Below are positions 11,628 to 22,388 of a stretch of DNA of 64,000 nt, piece after piece. Source of the stretch: Puccinia triticina (lineage: Eukaryota > Basidiomycota > Pucciniomycetes > Pucciniales > Pucciniaceae); contig NC_070559.1 in assembly GCF_026914185.1 (NCBI RefSeq), positions 1,054,001-1,118,000 of the forward strand. Direction: 5' to 3'. Position 1 is the first letter of the stretch. Each line of letters starts with the position of its first letter. Made by a program: the position numbers and the translations under genes. The notes beneath the pieces were generated by a model. The model was not told where the DNA came from. It did no database searches and saw nothing but the letters and a program-made list of their open reading frames with translations.

Positions 11628-14600
11628 CTAGGGTGCCACAAAGCGGGGGGAGCGTCGAGGCGAATCTTGCGGAGTCGAATGGACGGATGGCGGCTGTGGG
11701 GAGGGCTGGGGGGGTGGATCATCTTCAGGAAGAGGCGGGTCTGGTTCTTCAGCTGCGTCCCCAATTGGAAGGACACGTGGTTTGAGCTTGGATACGTGAA
11801 AGGTTGGGTGACGTCGGTCGCTTTCTGGTAGGGCAAGTTCGACGCTCTGGCCATTGTTGAACACCTTCAGAACGCGGTAAGGACCCTCAAAGCGCTCTTT
11901 GAGTTTGTCCACGCCGCCCTGATGACGGCCGCGCCAATCGGCCGAGTCCAGGAACACCCAAGAACCGGGGAGAATCTGAGGCCGGTCCCGGCGGCGTCGA
12001 TTATGCTGAATTGCTTGTCTGACCCGGGCAGTCCATAGTCCGTCCTTAGCGTCCGCCCACGCTCCTTCTCGGGTCTTGAGCCACTTGTCGAGTGCGGGGG
12101 CGGAATCTATTGGCCCATTGGAGGAGGGGAAGAGTCGGGGTCGGCGGCCAAAGAATAACTCGAACGGGCTGTAGCCCGTGGACACATTGACCGCCGAGTT
12201 GATGGCAAATTCCACCGCAGGCAGTGATTCTAGCCATTTGCTTTGCCGTTTAGCGGTGAACGTACGAAGAATCTGGCCAACGGTCTTGTTGGTGCGTTCA
12301 CTCCGCCCGTCTGCTTGTGGGTGGAAAGCCGAGGTCATGTGAAACTGTATATGTAGTTTGTCCATGAGGGCTTTCCAGAACCGGGAAGTCCATGTCTTGT
12401 CACGGTCGCTGATGATTGTCCGTGGCGCTCCAAAAATAGCAACCCAGCCGCTGAAGAACCGAGTCGCCGTTTTCTCCGCCGTGTCTGTCTGCAGGACCGG
12501 AATTATGCGCGTGTATCCTGACAGCCGGCAGGTGCACGTCAGGATCATGTCAAAATGGGATGATTGGCGCAAGGGTCCTACGAAATCAATGGCTATTTCA
12601 GACAGCGGCGTCGATGGGAAGGCGGGAGTCTGCATCTTGCCGGTTGGCGCAGTGGTTGGCGCCTTAGTGCGTTGGCAGACGTCACAGCCCTTGACAAAGT
12701 TGAGCGTGTCTTTGGAAATTCCGGGCCAGAAGAAATCGCGCCGCAGCTCGACAACGGTCTTGAGGTACCCGAGGTGTCCGAGGCGCAGGTGGGCTTCTTT
12801 TATAAGGTTCATTCGCAAGGGAGTGTCGGCCGGGATGACGAGGCGGTGGTCGATGAAAAGCAGCCCATTGAGCTCGGTGTAGTCTTCGCGAAGGGGGAGG
12901 GCCTCCTTCAGTGCCTTGCAGAAACCGTCCGATTCATAGCCAAGCCGAACGCGGTCTTGAATTGCTGGGGAGAGAGAAGATCCGAGTTCTGTGAGTGCTG
13001 CTACGCAAGCGATATCGCCGGCGTCAATTTGTAACTCCTCAGTGTCCTTCCTTGACAGAGCATCCGCAACCGAATTTTCCTCTCCACGGATGTACTCGAA
13101 GCGAAGATCGAAGTCGGCTAGAAGCTCTGTCCAGCGTGCTTGTCGGCGGCTAAGGTTTTGTTGTTTCAAGAAATGGATGAGCGAGTGGTGGTCCGTCAAC
13201 ACATTGACTTTCATCCCGAGGAGCAGCATTTTCCATTTCTGGAGGGCGTGCACCACGGCCAAGAGCTCCTGTTCATGCACCGGGTAGTTGCGTTCCGCAG
13301 CTGTCATCTGATGGGACTCGTACGCAATTGGTGATGCGCCCTTCCACTCCTTGCCTTGGAAGAGCGCGGCGCCGAGGCCAGTCCCGCTGGCGTCAGTGAA
13401 CAGCCATAACGGATCGTTGGACTCGTAATCCACGTTTTTCAAGCACGGGAGCGAGGTCATGATCCGTTTGATGTTGTTGAAGGCCTCGTCTTCTGCTTTT
13501 CCCCAGTTGAACTCTTTGGGATCGCGTTTACTGCTGGTAAGGGGGGTCAGCGTGCCTACATATTGTTAATGTAGCCCCCAGATGAACTTTTTCATCCATT
13601 GTACTGTTCCAAGGAATTTCTTGACCCCTTTTGAGGACCGTGGTGTTGGCCAGTCCTGCACAGCTGTGATTTTACTGTCATCCGGTTGAATGCCGTCAGC
13701 CAAAATCCAATGTCCCAAGAACTTAATCTTGTGTTGAAAAAGTTTGGTCTTTTTGGGACTGCAATATAACTTTGCAGCTTGGATCCAATCCAAGACCCGG
13801 CGGACGTGCTGTTCGTGCTCGTCGAAAGAGTTCGAGAATATGACGATGTCGTCCAAGTAGACGACGCAGATGTCACCAATGAGTTCCCCAAGCGCCTCCT
13901 CAAGCCGGGCCTGGTGTGTAGCCGGTGCATTGGTGAGACCCATTGGCATGACGCGCCACTCGTACAGTCCCCACGGAGTCTTCACCGCAGTCAACGGTAT
14001 GTCAGCCTCGCGCATCCGAGTCTGGAAGAAAGCGTTGGTTTGATCGAGGATCAAAAACGCCTTACCAGTTGCTACCAGGCGGACCAGTTCATCTACGTTT
14101 GGGAGGGGCGACCGGTCTTTGACTGTCAGGTTATTAAGTTTCCTGTAGTCACAGACCCAATGGGGAAGAGCTTCCGGGTCCTTCTTTGGGATGATAAGAC
14201 TGGGAGACGCGTATTGACTAGTAGATCTGCAAAGGCGTCCTGCTGCAACATGTTGGTCGAGAAGTTTCCGCCAGGCAGCGAGGTACTTTTGAGGGTATGA
14301 GTACTGCTTTTTGTTTATGGAGGCGTTTGGGTTGGTGAGGATAATTTGATGGCGGACTCTAGAGCTTTCGTCCTGCATGATATCAGGGAAGGGTCCGTCG
14401 GGGAAGAAGGTGTGCGTCTCGCTGTCTTCGGGGACTGCAGGGATATTGGTGGGGAATAGATCTTGGAATTCATTCAACATCATCTGTTCCGCACGTTCCC
14501 GCGATTCACTCGAGTCTGATATCCCAGCTACGTGGGTCGTTCTCATGTCTAGTGCTCGGTAGTCGTGGATTGTGATCGCTGGCGAGCGACAAGAGATGCA

Positions 14601-15053
14601 TCGGTCAGGGAAGGAGAACAATACTTGGGCCTGTTGGAGAAAAGGAGTCCCAAGGATCGCGTCGAGGCCACCGTTGATTGGTCCAAGGTGGAAAGCAGTG
14701 TCGTGAATCTTGGCTCCCGAGGTGGGGTCGAAAATTGTCGCATGTGTGTAAAATTGTAGCAACAGAGGTGTGGGCGACTTGTTGTCCATTGCAAGACCGA
14801 TTTTTATAGGTCTCATCAGTTGAAGTCGCTTGAGGCCCGCGGATACGACCGTTTGAGGCGAGATGAGGTTTAATTTGGATCCTGTGTCCAACATAGCCTT
14901 GATCAGGGAGTTGCCCAGTCGAAGTTGAAAGATCAAGCGATCCGGACGCGAGGAAATTGAGGGTTTCATGGTGGAAACCAGAGGAGAAATGAGTTCGGAA
15001 GAAGAGTTCGTCGGGAGTTCTGCGTAGCACGTTGTTGGTACGAGAAAAAAAAA
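11628..15053 (-). pseudogene. Ty3/gypsy pol polyprotein, one in-frame stop
   Basis: One frame of about 1140 codons, broken only by TAA at 13566-13568. A usable ATG is at 14969. Order: aspartic protease (AMLDTGSKLNLIS), RT (WVCDYRKLN, LDQTNAFFQT, VVYLDDIVIF), RNase H (WLFTDASGTGLGAA, LTDHHSL), integrase zinc finger (LGHLGYL...CDVCQRT) and the DDE core with AIDFVGPL, TIISDRDKTW and PQADGRSERTNK. A GPY/F module (FEGPYRVL) follows, then a proline-rich tail ending near 11628. No chromodomain was seen. The stop falls between RT and RNase H, which fits a very recent inactivation. All catalytic residues visible by eye are present. Confidence 0.9.
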
Positions 15054-15054
15054 G

Positions 15055-15394
15055 TGTAAAGGCTCAGTCAAGCCTTTCACTGAGTACTACTATTCTCAGT
15101 GTAGTCCGTATACAAGACCGATATGTCTCGGAGAGAACCTGAATTCTAGGACCAACAATTATATTGCAAATGCTAGCTCAGTAGAAAGAGTCAGTCGTGG
15201 TTCTCTCCTCTATGTACAATTGGGAATGGTGAAAGATAGAAATGAAAGGTGATGGAGCTTACCTAGCTCAGTAGAAAGAGTCAGTTGTGGTTCTCTACTG
15301 AGCTAGGAGGGGCGGGGAGTCGCGGACTAAGTGTGCGGCTCTGAGGTCGTCCTGTGATAGCGTTGTGACACCCGCGTGGAGCGCGGTGCTCACA
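15055..15394 (-). repeat. 5' LTR of gypsy 1
   Basis: 340 bp, paired with 11244-11583. One substitution was noticed (ACAAGACC here against ACGAGACC). Confidence 0.95.
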
Positions 15395-16586
15395 GGTTGC
15401 CCCGCCTGGCATGGGGACCCGGTGGGCGAATGCGTTCATCCTCACGTTTATGTTGTACCTGAGACCCGTCATGAATCCATGTAAGGTGACGAGGTTATTG
15501 CAGTGGCGCTTGTGCGCAAGTAGCCATCCAGCGAACTTAGGGTAATTCGCAATTTGGATGAGGGCCGAGTGGAATCCTTGGTGGTTGATAGACCACTCGG
15601 CATAGGTTTGCGTGTACTCGCAGGGGTAGGGGTATCCGGTATAGCGGTCTTTATCAACGTTGGTTTCGTCCGCCTTGCTCCTCTTCTATGCGTAGTGTAT
15701 TATTGCTTTGTCCTGCCAGACCTCATTGAATATGGTCAGGGGGAGGGGGCAGCGGAGTTCGAGGAGATTCTTCTTGAAGAATGGTGTGAATCCAACGTTG
15801 TGGCTTGTTGGTCTTGCATCATCGTCAAATACTACCCCGCCAGGCATGTTGTCGGTCTTGTCACTCAGTTGCATCGTCTCAAGTGGTTCGGGGAAGGCAG
15901 CAAGGGGTGTGACGATTCTTGTGGCGCCAAGTAGCTTCGGTCCAGCTATCAGCCCCTTCGTAGGGTCACTTGTCTTGGTGGCGGCAAGTCCTTGGCAGAT
16001 TGTGAAGTAACGCTCCGCTAATGCACTATTGCCTGCGTCCTCTGCGGCGAATGCCTGGTCCGTGAGCTTGTCGATCTTCAGACGGATGCTCTCTTCATTG
16101 CCAGAGCGCTCAGTGGTAGTGAGGGGCTCGGCAGACTCGGCGTCAACTGGATTGGCGGCTGTGTTGGGTGAACAACAGCGCAGTCATCTCAGTCTCCCAT
16201 TCCTTTGGGTTGGTACTGGTTGCGGTCCTTCGCTTACCCGTGCCTTCCTTGGGTTGGTCGCCTATGAGGACCTGGTAGCGGTTCGCTATTGCGTTGCCAC
16301 TACCGAGTCCATCGTCCTTGTTGATGGTTGGTGTTTCACCTATTGGGTTCGGAACTGGCGTCCTCGCTTTGCCAGGGGTCTTAGAGGTTGATCGGGTCTC
16401 TTGGTCGGTCGGAGGGACCTTCTTGCTCTTCTTTGTCTTGGGGGCTTCAGCCGTGGGATCATCTGTTGGGGCTTGGTCAGGGGGAGGTTGCTGTTGGGGT
16501 TGTTCTTCAGGTCCTGTGCTCGCGGGGTTGCTCTATTGGGCCAGTCTTTTTACGTGTTCTGATATTACCTTGATTCGGTCGGCCAT
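15395..16586 (-). pseudogene. Gag N-terminal part of outer retroelement
   Basis: From an ATG at 16586 (MADRIKVISEHVKRLAQ) with an early stop at codon 18, then a Pro/Gln/Lys-rich stretch and at least one frameshift near 16160. The frame at the 3' end continues into 11243 once the gypsy insertion is removed. There is no zinc knuckle in this part. A decayed copy. Confidence 0.55.
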
Positions 16587-16972
16587 CTTGTTTGGGTTGA
16601 AGTTATAAGCAAAAAAGGTTTCTTGTTGTGGCGAAAAATTTCCTGTTGTTGGGTGTTTTGCGCCGTGAGTTTGTTGGTGTGCCGTTCCTGTTGTTGGGTG
16701 TTTTGCGCCATGAGTTTGTCGGTGTGCCGGGTGTACCTTTGCCTGACGAACTCTGTGGATTTCTCCCTGTCTGGCCGGGACTGAACTCTAGCGCTAGCCG
16801 CCTTGTGGGCGGGGGGGGGGGGGGGGCCGCAGCCGCATCCCTATATGTGTCCTTTGCCACGCCTGCCCCCCCACTCTGCGCTTCCGGCGGCGCTCTGGCT
16901 GGGCAGGGTGGAGAGTCATTGGGCGCGCCGCTCATGGACATTGCCCCCATCCGCTACGCTCCTGTAAGCACC
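16587..16972. other. 5' leader of outer retroelement
   Basis: Holds two tandem copies of a 45-bp unit (GTTGTTGGGTGTTTTGCGCC, about 16638-16728) and a G tract at 16809-16826. No gene. The junction with the satellite is near 16970. Confidence 0.5.
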
Positions 16973-19162
16973 CAACCACCAAATGTAGCAGCTACAGTCT
17001 GATGAGCTCCCACATATCACTACTTTGGTAGTTTCTTGGTGTTTCTGCCACTATATCTCATCCCAGCGTGGGAATCCTTCTGACATATGGTTACCAAAAT
17101 GTTGAAAGGCCCCCAAGGATTCATTGTGGACCTTAAGTCACCACAAGACCCCCAAATGTAGCAGCTACAGTCTGATCAGTTCCCAAATATCACTACTTTG
17201 GTAGTTTCTTGGTGTTTCTGCCACTATATCTCATACCAGTGTGGGAATCCTTCTGCCATATGTTTACCTAAATGTTTACAGGCCCTCAAAGATTCATAAT
17301 GTACCTTTAGTCACCACAAAACCACCAACTGTAGCAGCTGCAGTCTGATCAGTCCCCAAACATCACTACTTTGGTAGTTTCTTGGTGTTTCTGCCACTAT
17401 ATCTCATCCCAGCGTGGGAATCCTTCTGCCATATGGTTACCAAAATGCTTACAGGCCCTCAGGGATTCATTATGGACCTTAAGTCACCCCAAAACCCCCA
17501 AATGTAGCAGCTGCAGTTTGATCAGTTCCCAAATATCACTACTTTGGTAGTTTCTTGGTGTTTCTGCCACTATATCTCATCCCAGCGTGGGAATCCTTCT
17601 GCCATATGATTACCAAAATTTTTACAGGCCCCCAAAGATTCTTTAGGTACCTTTAGTCACCACAAAACCACCAACTGTAGCAGCTACAGTCTGATGAGTT
17701 CCCAAATATCACTACTTTGGTAGTTTCTTGGTGTTTCTGCCACTATATCTCATCCCAACGTGGGAATCCTTCTGACATATGGTTACCAAAATGTTGACAG
17801 GCCCCCAAGGATTCATTATGGAGCTTAAGTCAACACAAGTCCCCCAAATTTAGCGGCTACAGTCTGATCAGTTCCCAAATATCACTACTTTGGTAGTTTC
17901 TTGGTGTTTCTGCCACTATATCTCATCCCAGCTTGGGAATCCTTCTGCCATATGGTTACCATAATGTTAAACGGCCCCCAAGGATTTAGTATGGACCTTA
18001 AGTCACCACAAGACCCCCAAATGTAGCAGCTACAGTCTGATCAGTTCCCGAATATCCTCACTTTGGTAGTTTCTTGGTGTTTCTGCCACTATATCTCATC
18101 CCAGCGTGAGAATCCTCTTGCCATATGGTTACCAAAATGTTTACAGGCCCCCAAAGATTCATAATGTACCTTTACTGACCACAAAACCCTCAAATGTAGC
18201 AGCTACAGTCTGATGAGTTCCCAAATATCACTACTTTGGTAGTTTCTTGGTGTTCTGCCACTATATCTCATCCCAGCGTGGGAATCCTTCTGCCATATGG
18301 TTACCAAAATGTTTACAGGCCCCCAAGGATTCATTATGGACCTTAAGTCACCACAAGACCCCCAAATGTAGCAGCTATAGTCTGATCAGTTCCCAAATAT
18401 CACTACTTTGGTAGTTTCTTGGTGTTTCTGCCACTATATCTCATCCCAGCTTGGGAATCCTTCTGCCATATGGTTACCAAAATGCTTACAGGCCCTCAGG
18501 GATTCATTATGGACCTTAATTCACCACAAAACCCCCAAATGTAGCAGCTACAGTCTGATCAGTTCCCAAATATCCTCACTTTGGTAGTTTCTTGGTGTTT
18601 CTGCCACTATATCTCATCCCAGCGTGGGAATCCTTCTGCCATATGGTCACCAAAATGTTTACAGTCCCCCAAAGATTCATTGTGTACCTTTACTGACCAC
18701 AAAACCCCCAAATGTAGCACCTACAGTCTGATGAGTTCCCAAATATCACTACTTTGGTAGTTTCTTGGTGTTTCTGCCACTATATCTCATCCCAGCGTGG
18801 GAATACTTCTGCCATATGGTTACCAAAATGTTTACGGGCCCCCAAGGATTCATTATGGACCTTACGTCACCACAGGACCCCCAAATGTAGCAGCTACAGT
18901 TTGATCAGTTCCCAAATATCACTACTTTGGTAGTTTCTTGGTGTTTCTGCCACTATATCTCATCCCAGCGTGGGAATCCTTCTGCCATATGATTATCAAA
19001 ATGTTTACAGGCCCCCAAAGATTCTTTAGGTACCTTTAGTCACCACAAAACCACCAACTGTAGCAGCTACAGTCTGATGAGTTCCCAAATATCACTACTT
19101 TGGTAGTTTCTTGGTGTTTCTGCCACTATATTTCATCCCAGCGTGGGAATCCTTCTGAAATA
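16973..19162. repeat. 172-bp satellite array, segment 2
   Basis: About 12.7 units. Two variants mix: one with GTACCTTTAGTCACCACAAA and one with GGACCTTAAGTCACCACAAG. They often alternate, hinting at a higher-order unit of about 344 bp. The array breaks within CTTCTGAAATA at 19162, where Helitron 2 begins. Confidence 0.92.
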
Positions 19163-19480
19163 TCTAAGTTTATTAAAGACAGACAATCAAGAAAACAAAA
19201 ATCAAGGGTTTCCCCTACAAAATAAAAAAAATAAAAATAAAAACAGCCAAAGCAAAAACACCCAGCCCAATACCCATCCTCTTCTAGAGACGGTGCAAGT
19301 ATTGGGCAGATGACCCCCAGCGCGCCGCATTTAAGGCAATTGCAAAGGGAAGCCACCAAGAATTAACCCCTCAAACTGTGCAAGTGCAACAGCGGAGGGG
19401 GTTGAGGACAAACCGCCAGCTGGAAGTGCAGCAGCAGAGGATGTCCTGGGGATATTCGTACTCGTATCAGCTCCTCCTTT
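19163..19480 (+). repeat. 5' region shared by Helitrons 2 and 3
   Basis: Similar to about 39531-39960. Shared stretches include AAGGGTTTCCCCTACAAA, GATGACCCCCAGCGCGCCGC and CCCCTCAAACTG[T/C]GCAAGTG. This places both Helitrons in one lineage. No coding function is recognised. Confidence 0.8.
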
Positions 19481-20323
19481 ATATGCAGATCCCACTGCCA
19501 CTATTCGTCCAGGCTAGAACAGACAGGACCAGACCCTCCTTGGCCTTGACAACACAGCCACAGCCACAATGCTACCACCTACAGTTGCCTCAACTACTCG
19601 CCTCTCCCCTTCGCGGCCTTGGCAACACATCAAACAACACCCGCAAAAAGAACAGACGTAAGCAGCCACAACAAGCGTCCAATAACCCGACCCAGGACGC
19701 CCACCACCATCAGCAGCAAAATCTAAAGGACACCCTCTCAGATCATTCAGACCCCCAAACAAGCACCGATGAAGACGAGCTAAAAGCTCCTAATGAGATT
19801 CCTTTGAGCAACCTGGCCAAGGGCGGGCCCTCCAGAACTTCTTTGTGGCCACATCAACACACTGGATGATACGACTAAAGATTTGATCTGGAGGACACCT
19901 TGCGGAGGTTTCAAATCTATCTTTGGTACGAGTGAGCCACCCCGCACTCACACATCCAGCGAGCCTAGCGATGAGGATAACTGTGTGGAACTCAAGCCCT
20001 CTGAATGAGAGAAACAGTACTTGAGCCAGATCAAGGTCGGAAACAGCCGCCACAAGCACCAGCTCGGCGGCTGCCTCGCCGCCCTTGCCAACACCCTTGT
20101 CCTCCCCCTCACGGCGAGAGCTGCTTCAGACCATCCCAGCTGGCGGCAGCGGCAGGAAACGGATCTTCAATCACTGGCCTTGGCCCTCGAGGGCCATACA
20201 CCCGTCGCCGTCGCCGCTGCTGCTGCTACTGCCTCGATATCCTCAACAACCAGACCAGCCGAGTACCCACCAGAGCACATCTTCTCATCAACCAGCCCAG
20301 CAAAGCACCCACCAGGGCTCATT

Positions 20324-20763
20324 GAGGGTCATTCGGCGTCCATTCCGGCCAGATTGTCTACTCCGTTGCAGCCGTTGTCGCCGCCCCGGAGACGACCGCC
20401 GCCTCCAGCCCCCCTCCCGAGCCCGTGGTGGCGGAAGACGCTCCTACAGCCACCTACTCCCCAGCGCAATTGCTTGAATCCACATTGCCATTGCCTCTCA
20501 GCCCTGCCATCTTGGAGGCGTACAGCATCTGCACATGCAAGTTGTTGGAGGAGGAGCTCGGACTGAGCGCCGCGTACGTCGAGGCCATCGACTGGCTCAC
20601 CACCACTTTCAACAACCACACCACCTCCCCTGAGTCCCCAAACCCCGCCGTCCCTGAGCCCGTCTCGACCTCGCCCCCAGACAACAACGGAAGCTTGGCT
20701 GGGCCCCAACGCAAGCGCCACAAAGCAAATTCCAAGGACTTTGAGCTCATGTTTCAAAGTTAG
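20324..20763 (+). CDS. Unassigned exon-like ORF in Helitron 2
   Basis: Open for about 145 codons without an ATG at its start. The first part is Ala/Pro/Thr-rich. It is followed by a plausible helical segment (PAILEAYSICTCKLLEEEL), then a low-complexity stretch and a basic KRHKANSKDFELMFQS tail. It may be a captured host exon, because the composition differs from the AT-rich surroundings. No family is recognised, and it could be non-coding. Confidence 0.3.
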
Positions 20764-21032
20764 TCAAGTTGGATTACACTGGAGATATTCAATACCCACT
20801 CTGCTTGTGTTTTCAATGATGAAACTCACTTATTTGTGTCTGTGTTTGACGTTAATTTATTTCAGGTGATTGAGGCAATGTGAAAAACACTCACCACTAC
20901 CAAGAATGACAATCAGGAAGACAGTGACCAAAACATTGCCTGGTATTATCAACAAGCAGGATAATTAGGAGCCAGTGACAATAATGGACATCCCAATGAT
21001 ACCTTCCAATAATTTTCTGAATCCAGAGCTGC
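20764..21032. other. Helitron 2 interior, no gene
   Basis: AT-rich, with no open frame of note. Confidence 0.4.
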
Positions 21033-21039
21033 CTATCAG

Positions 21040-21491
21040 CAACACTGGGTCGCTACTCTAACCATAGCAGTTAGCGTAGCGTAGCGCAGCGCGAATGCGC
21101 TATTCTTTAGCTTAGCGTTAGCGCAATTGCACGCATATGCGCTAACGCTACGCGCACGCGGTGCCCAGCTATTTTAGCTGATAGTAGCGCAGATGCGCGC
21201 AATTGCGCTAACGCTACGCATGCAGGGCGTAAAAGAGCGCGCGCTACGCTGCGCTACAGCGCCTTTAGCGGGAAAAAAGGGCTTTTTTGCGCTAAAAGCG
21301 CTGTGCGCAGCGCAGCGTATCGACTGTAGCGGCGCGCTAACGCTAACAAAGAATTGGCCCGCTGTTAGCGCCGCTGAAAATTAGCGCAGCGTAGCGGCGC
21401 TAACAGCGCGCTAACGCTATGCAAAATAGATGGGCGCTTTTTGCCGCTACGCTAACGTGTAGCGCTGAAATAGCGTAGCAACCCAGTGTTG
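21040..21491. mobile_element. Palindromic GCTA-rich MITE, copy 1
   Basis: Ends CAACACTGGGTCGCTAC and its complement. Duplication CTATCAG (21033-21039 and 21492-21498), 7 bp. The interior is almost only permutations of TAGCGTAGCG, CGCTAACGCTA and ATTGCGC, giving a near-continuous fold-back. The second copy is at 53553-54018, also with a 7-bp duplication. Confidence 0.88.
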
Positions 21492-21498
21492 CTATCAG

Positions 21499-22363
21499 TA
21501 TGGACTTATGAACTGTTGGGCAAAACTCTAATTTTTGATTCAGCTCCAAAACAAATTTGAAAAGGATGTTTCACTTCCTCCTTGTGGTGTATTTGATTGG
21601 TTCTATTCAAAACTAATTTGAAACATACCTCAAACAAACAGATGCTACTTCCCCATTCTTCTATTATTTTATCATCAGCCCTCATGGATGCTATATCAAG
21701 AAAATATTGACAGAATGGCAGGCAAACATTCCTCCAAGCTCCAATGACCCAAGCCTGACAAGAATTGAAAATAAAAAAAGGATTGCAATGGGACAATAAT
21801 ATTTGTGCTGTATTTGGGTGCAAAATTGATATCATCAGCATTGATTCTGGTTCCTTTGAGGGCCCATAGGACACAGAATATTTTATGGATTTTCACAAGT
21901 ACTACTATCATGGCAATAATATGAGAGTTTACATTGAGGAATCAATCCCTTTTCACTGCTAAAATAAACTTGATTTAAGTTTTCTTTCATAATAGGATGG
22001 ATTGTAAGTTTAATCTGCATCTGATTAACTAAAACTGAACATTCCATTCAAGTCTAGGACTCAACATGTGTCCTGATGGGTTAATCTCTTCCCTTAAATT
22101 ATTCACAAAGCACTCAATGTGTTGAATCAAGTTTTCCAAGAATTCAATTTGGTTTATTTGAAAGGGGCTTTAGAAGCTAATCTCACAACCTCATTCTTTC
22201 CACCTGATTCTGAATGGATGAAATGTTGATTGATTGGGAGGGTGTAGTTCCTGGCCAAGCAAAGTAATAGTTATTGGAAAGTGATTTTGGGATGCAGGCC
22301 TTGCTGGTAAGGGCTGGGAGCTGTCAAATGTTGCTGGACAAGCAACTAAGCCTTCCATTTTCA
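21499..22363. other. Helitron 2 interior, no gene
   Basis: AT-rich sequence. A short minus-strand frame (21506-21874) lacks any recognisable domain. Confidence 0.4.
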
Positions 22364-22388
22364 GCGGCGAAGCCGCCTTGGCCTCTAG

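Larger units (their letters stand above)
11244..15394 (-). mobile_element. Young Ty3/gypsy element without gag
   Basis: Two 340-bp LTRs (11244-11583 and 15055-15394), TG...CA ends read on plus, and the duplication GGTTG (11239-11243 and 15395-15399). A polypurine tract is visible as pyrimidines at 11585-11594. The interior is pol only, in the order protease, RT, RNase H, integrase, which is the Ty3/gypsy order. There is no gag between the LTR and the protease, so it would need Gag supplied in trans. I saw one difference between the LTRs (near position 67), implying recent insertion. No tRNA-type primer-binding site is evident next to the 5' LTR. Confidence 0.92.
8470..16972 (-). mobile_element. 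Decayed gag/RT/RNase H retroelement, possibly DIRS-like
   Basis: Inserted in a satellite unit: flanking unit sequence at 8469 continues at about 16973. On the minus strand it carries a broken gag (16586-15395, continued 11243-10843) and then a reverse transcriptase-RNase H frame (10613-8910). No LTRs, integrase or tyrosine recombinase were found. RT landmarks such as DWEKAYRQIP, PFGGVGGCGSFGRPADAW and RWVDDNLF, and the RNase H DASTSFGIG, resemble the DIRS/hepadna-like RT-RH group. That assignment is inference. A Ty3/gypsy element (11244-15394) split its gag, so the net length is about 4.35 kb. Confidence 0.7.
19163..22388 (+). mobile_element. Helitron 2, non-autonomous, 3.2 kb
   Basis: Starts TCTAAGTTTATTAAAGAC after host A (19162). 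It ends with the hairpin GCGGC-GAA-GCCGC (22364-22376) and CTAG (22385-22388) before host T. Joining the flanks gives CTTCTGAAATATGGTTACC, identical to an uninterrupted unit at about 8051-8070. The first 300 bp are shared with Helitron 3 (39531 onward). It contains a GCTA-palindrome MITE (21040-21491) and an unassigned ORF (20324-20763). No Rep/helicase. Confidence 0.92.

Noticed and set aside
20021..20566. Proline-rich 181-codon ORF
   Set aside because: Overlaps two other open frames in a GC-rich block; composition explains it.
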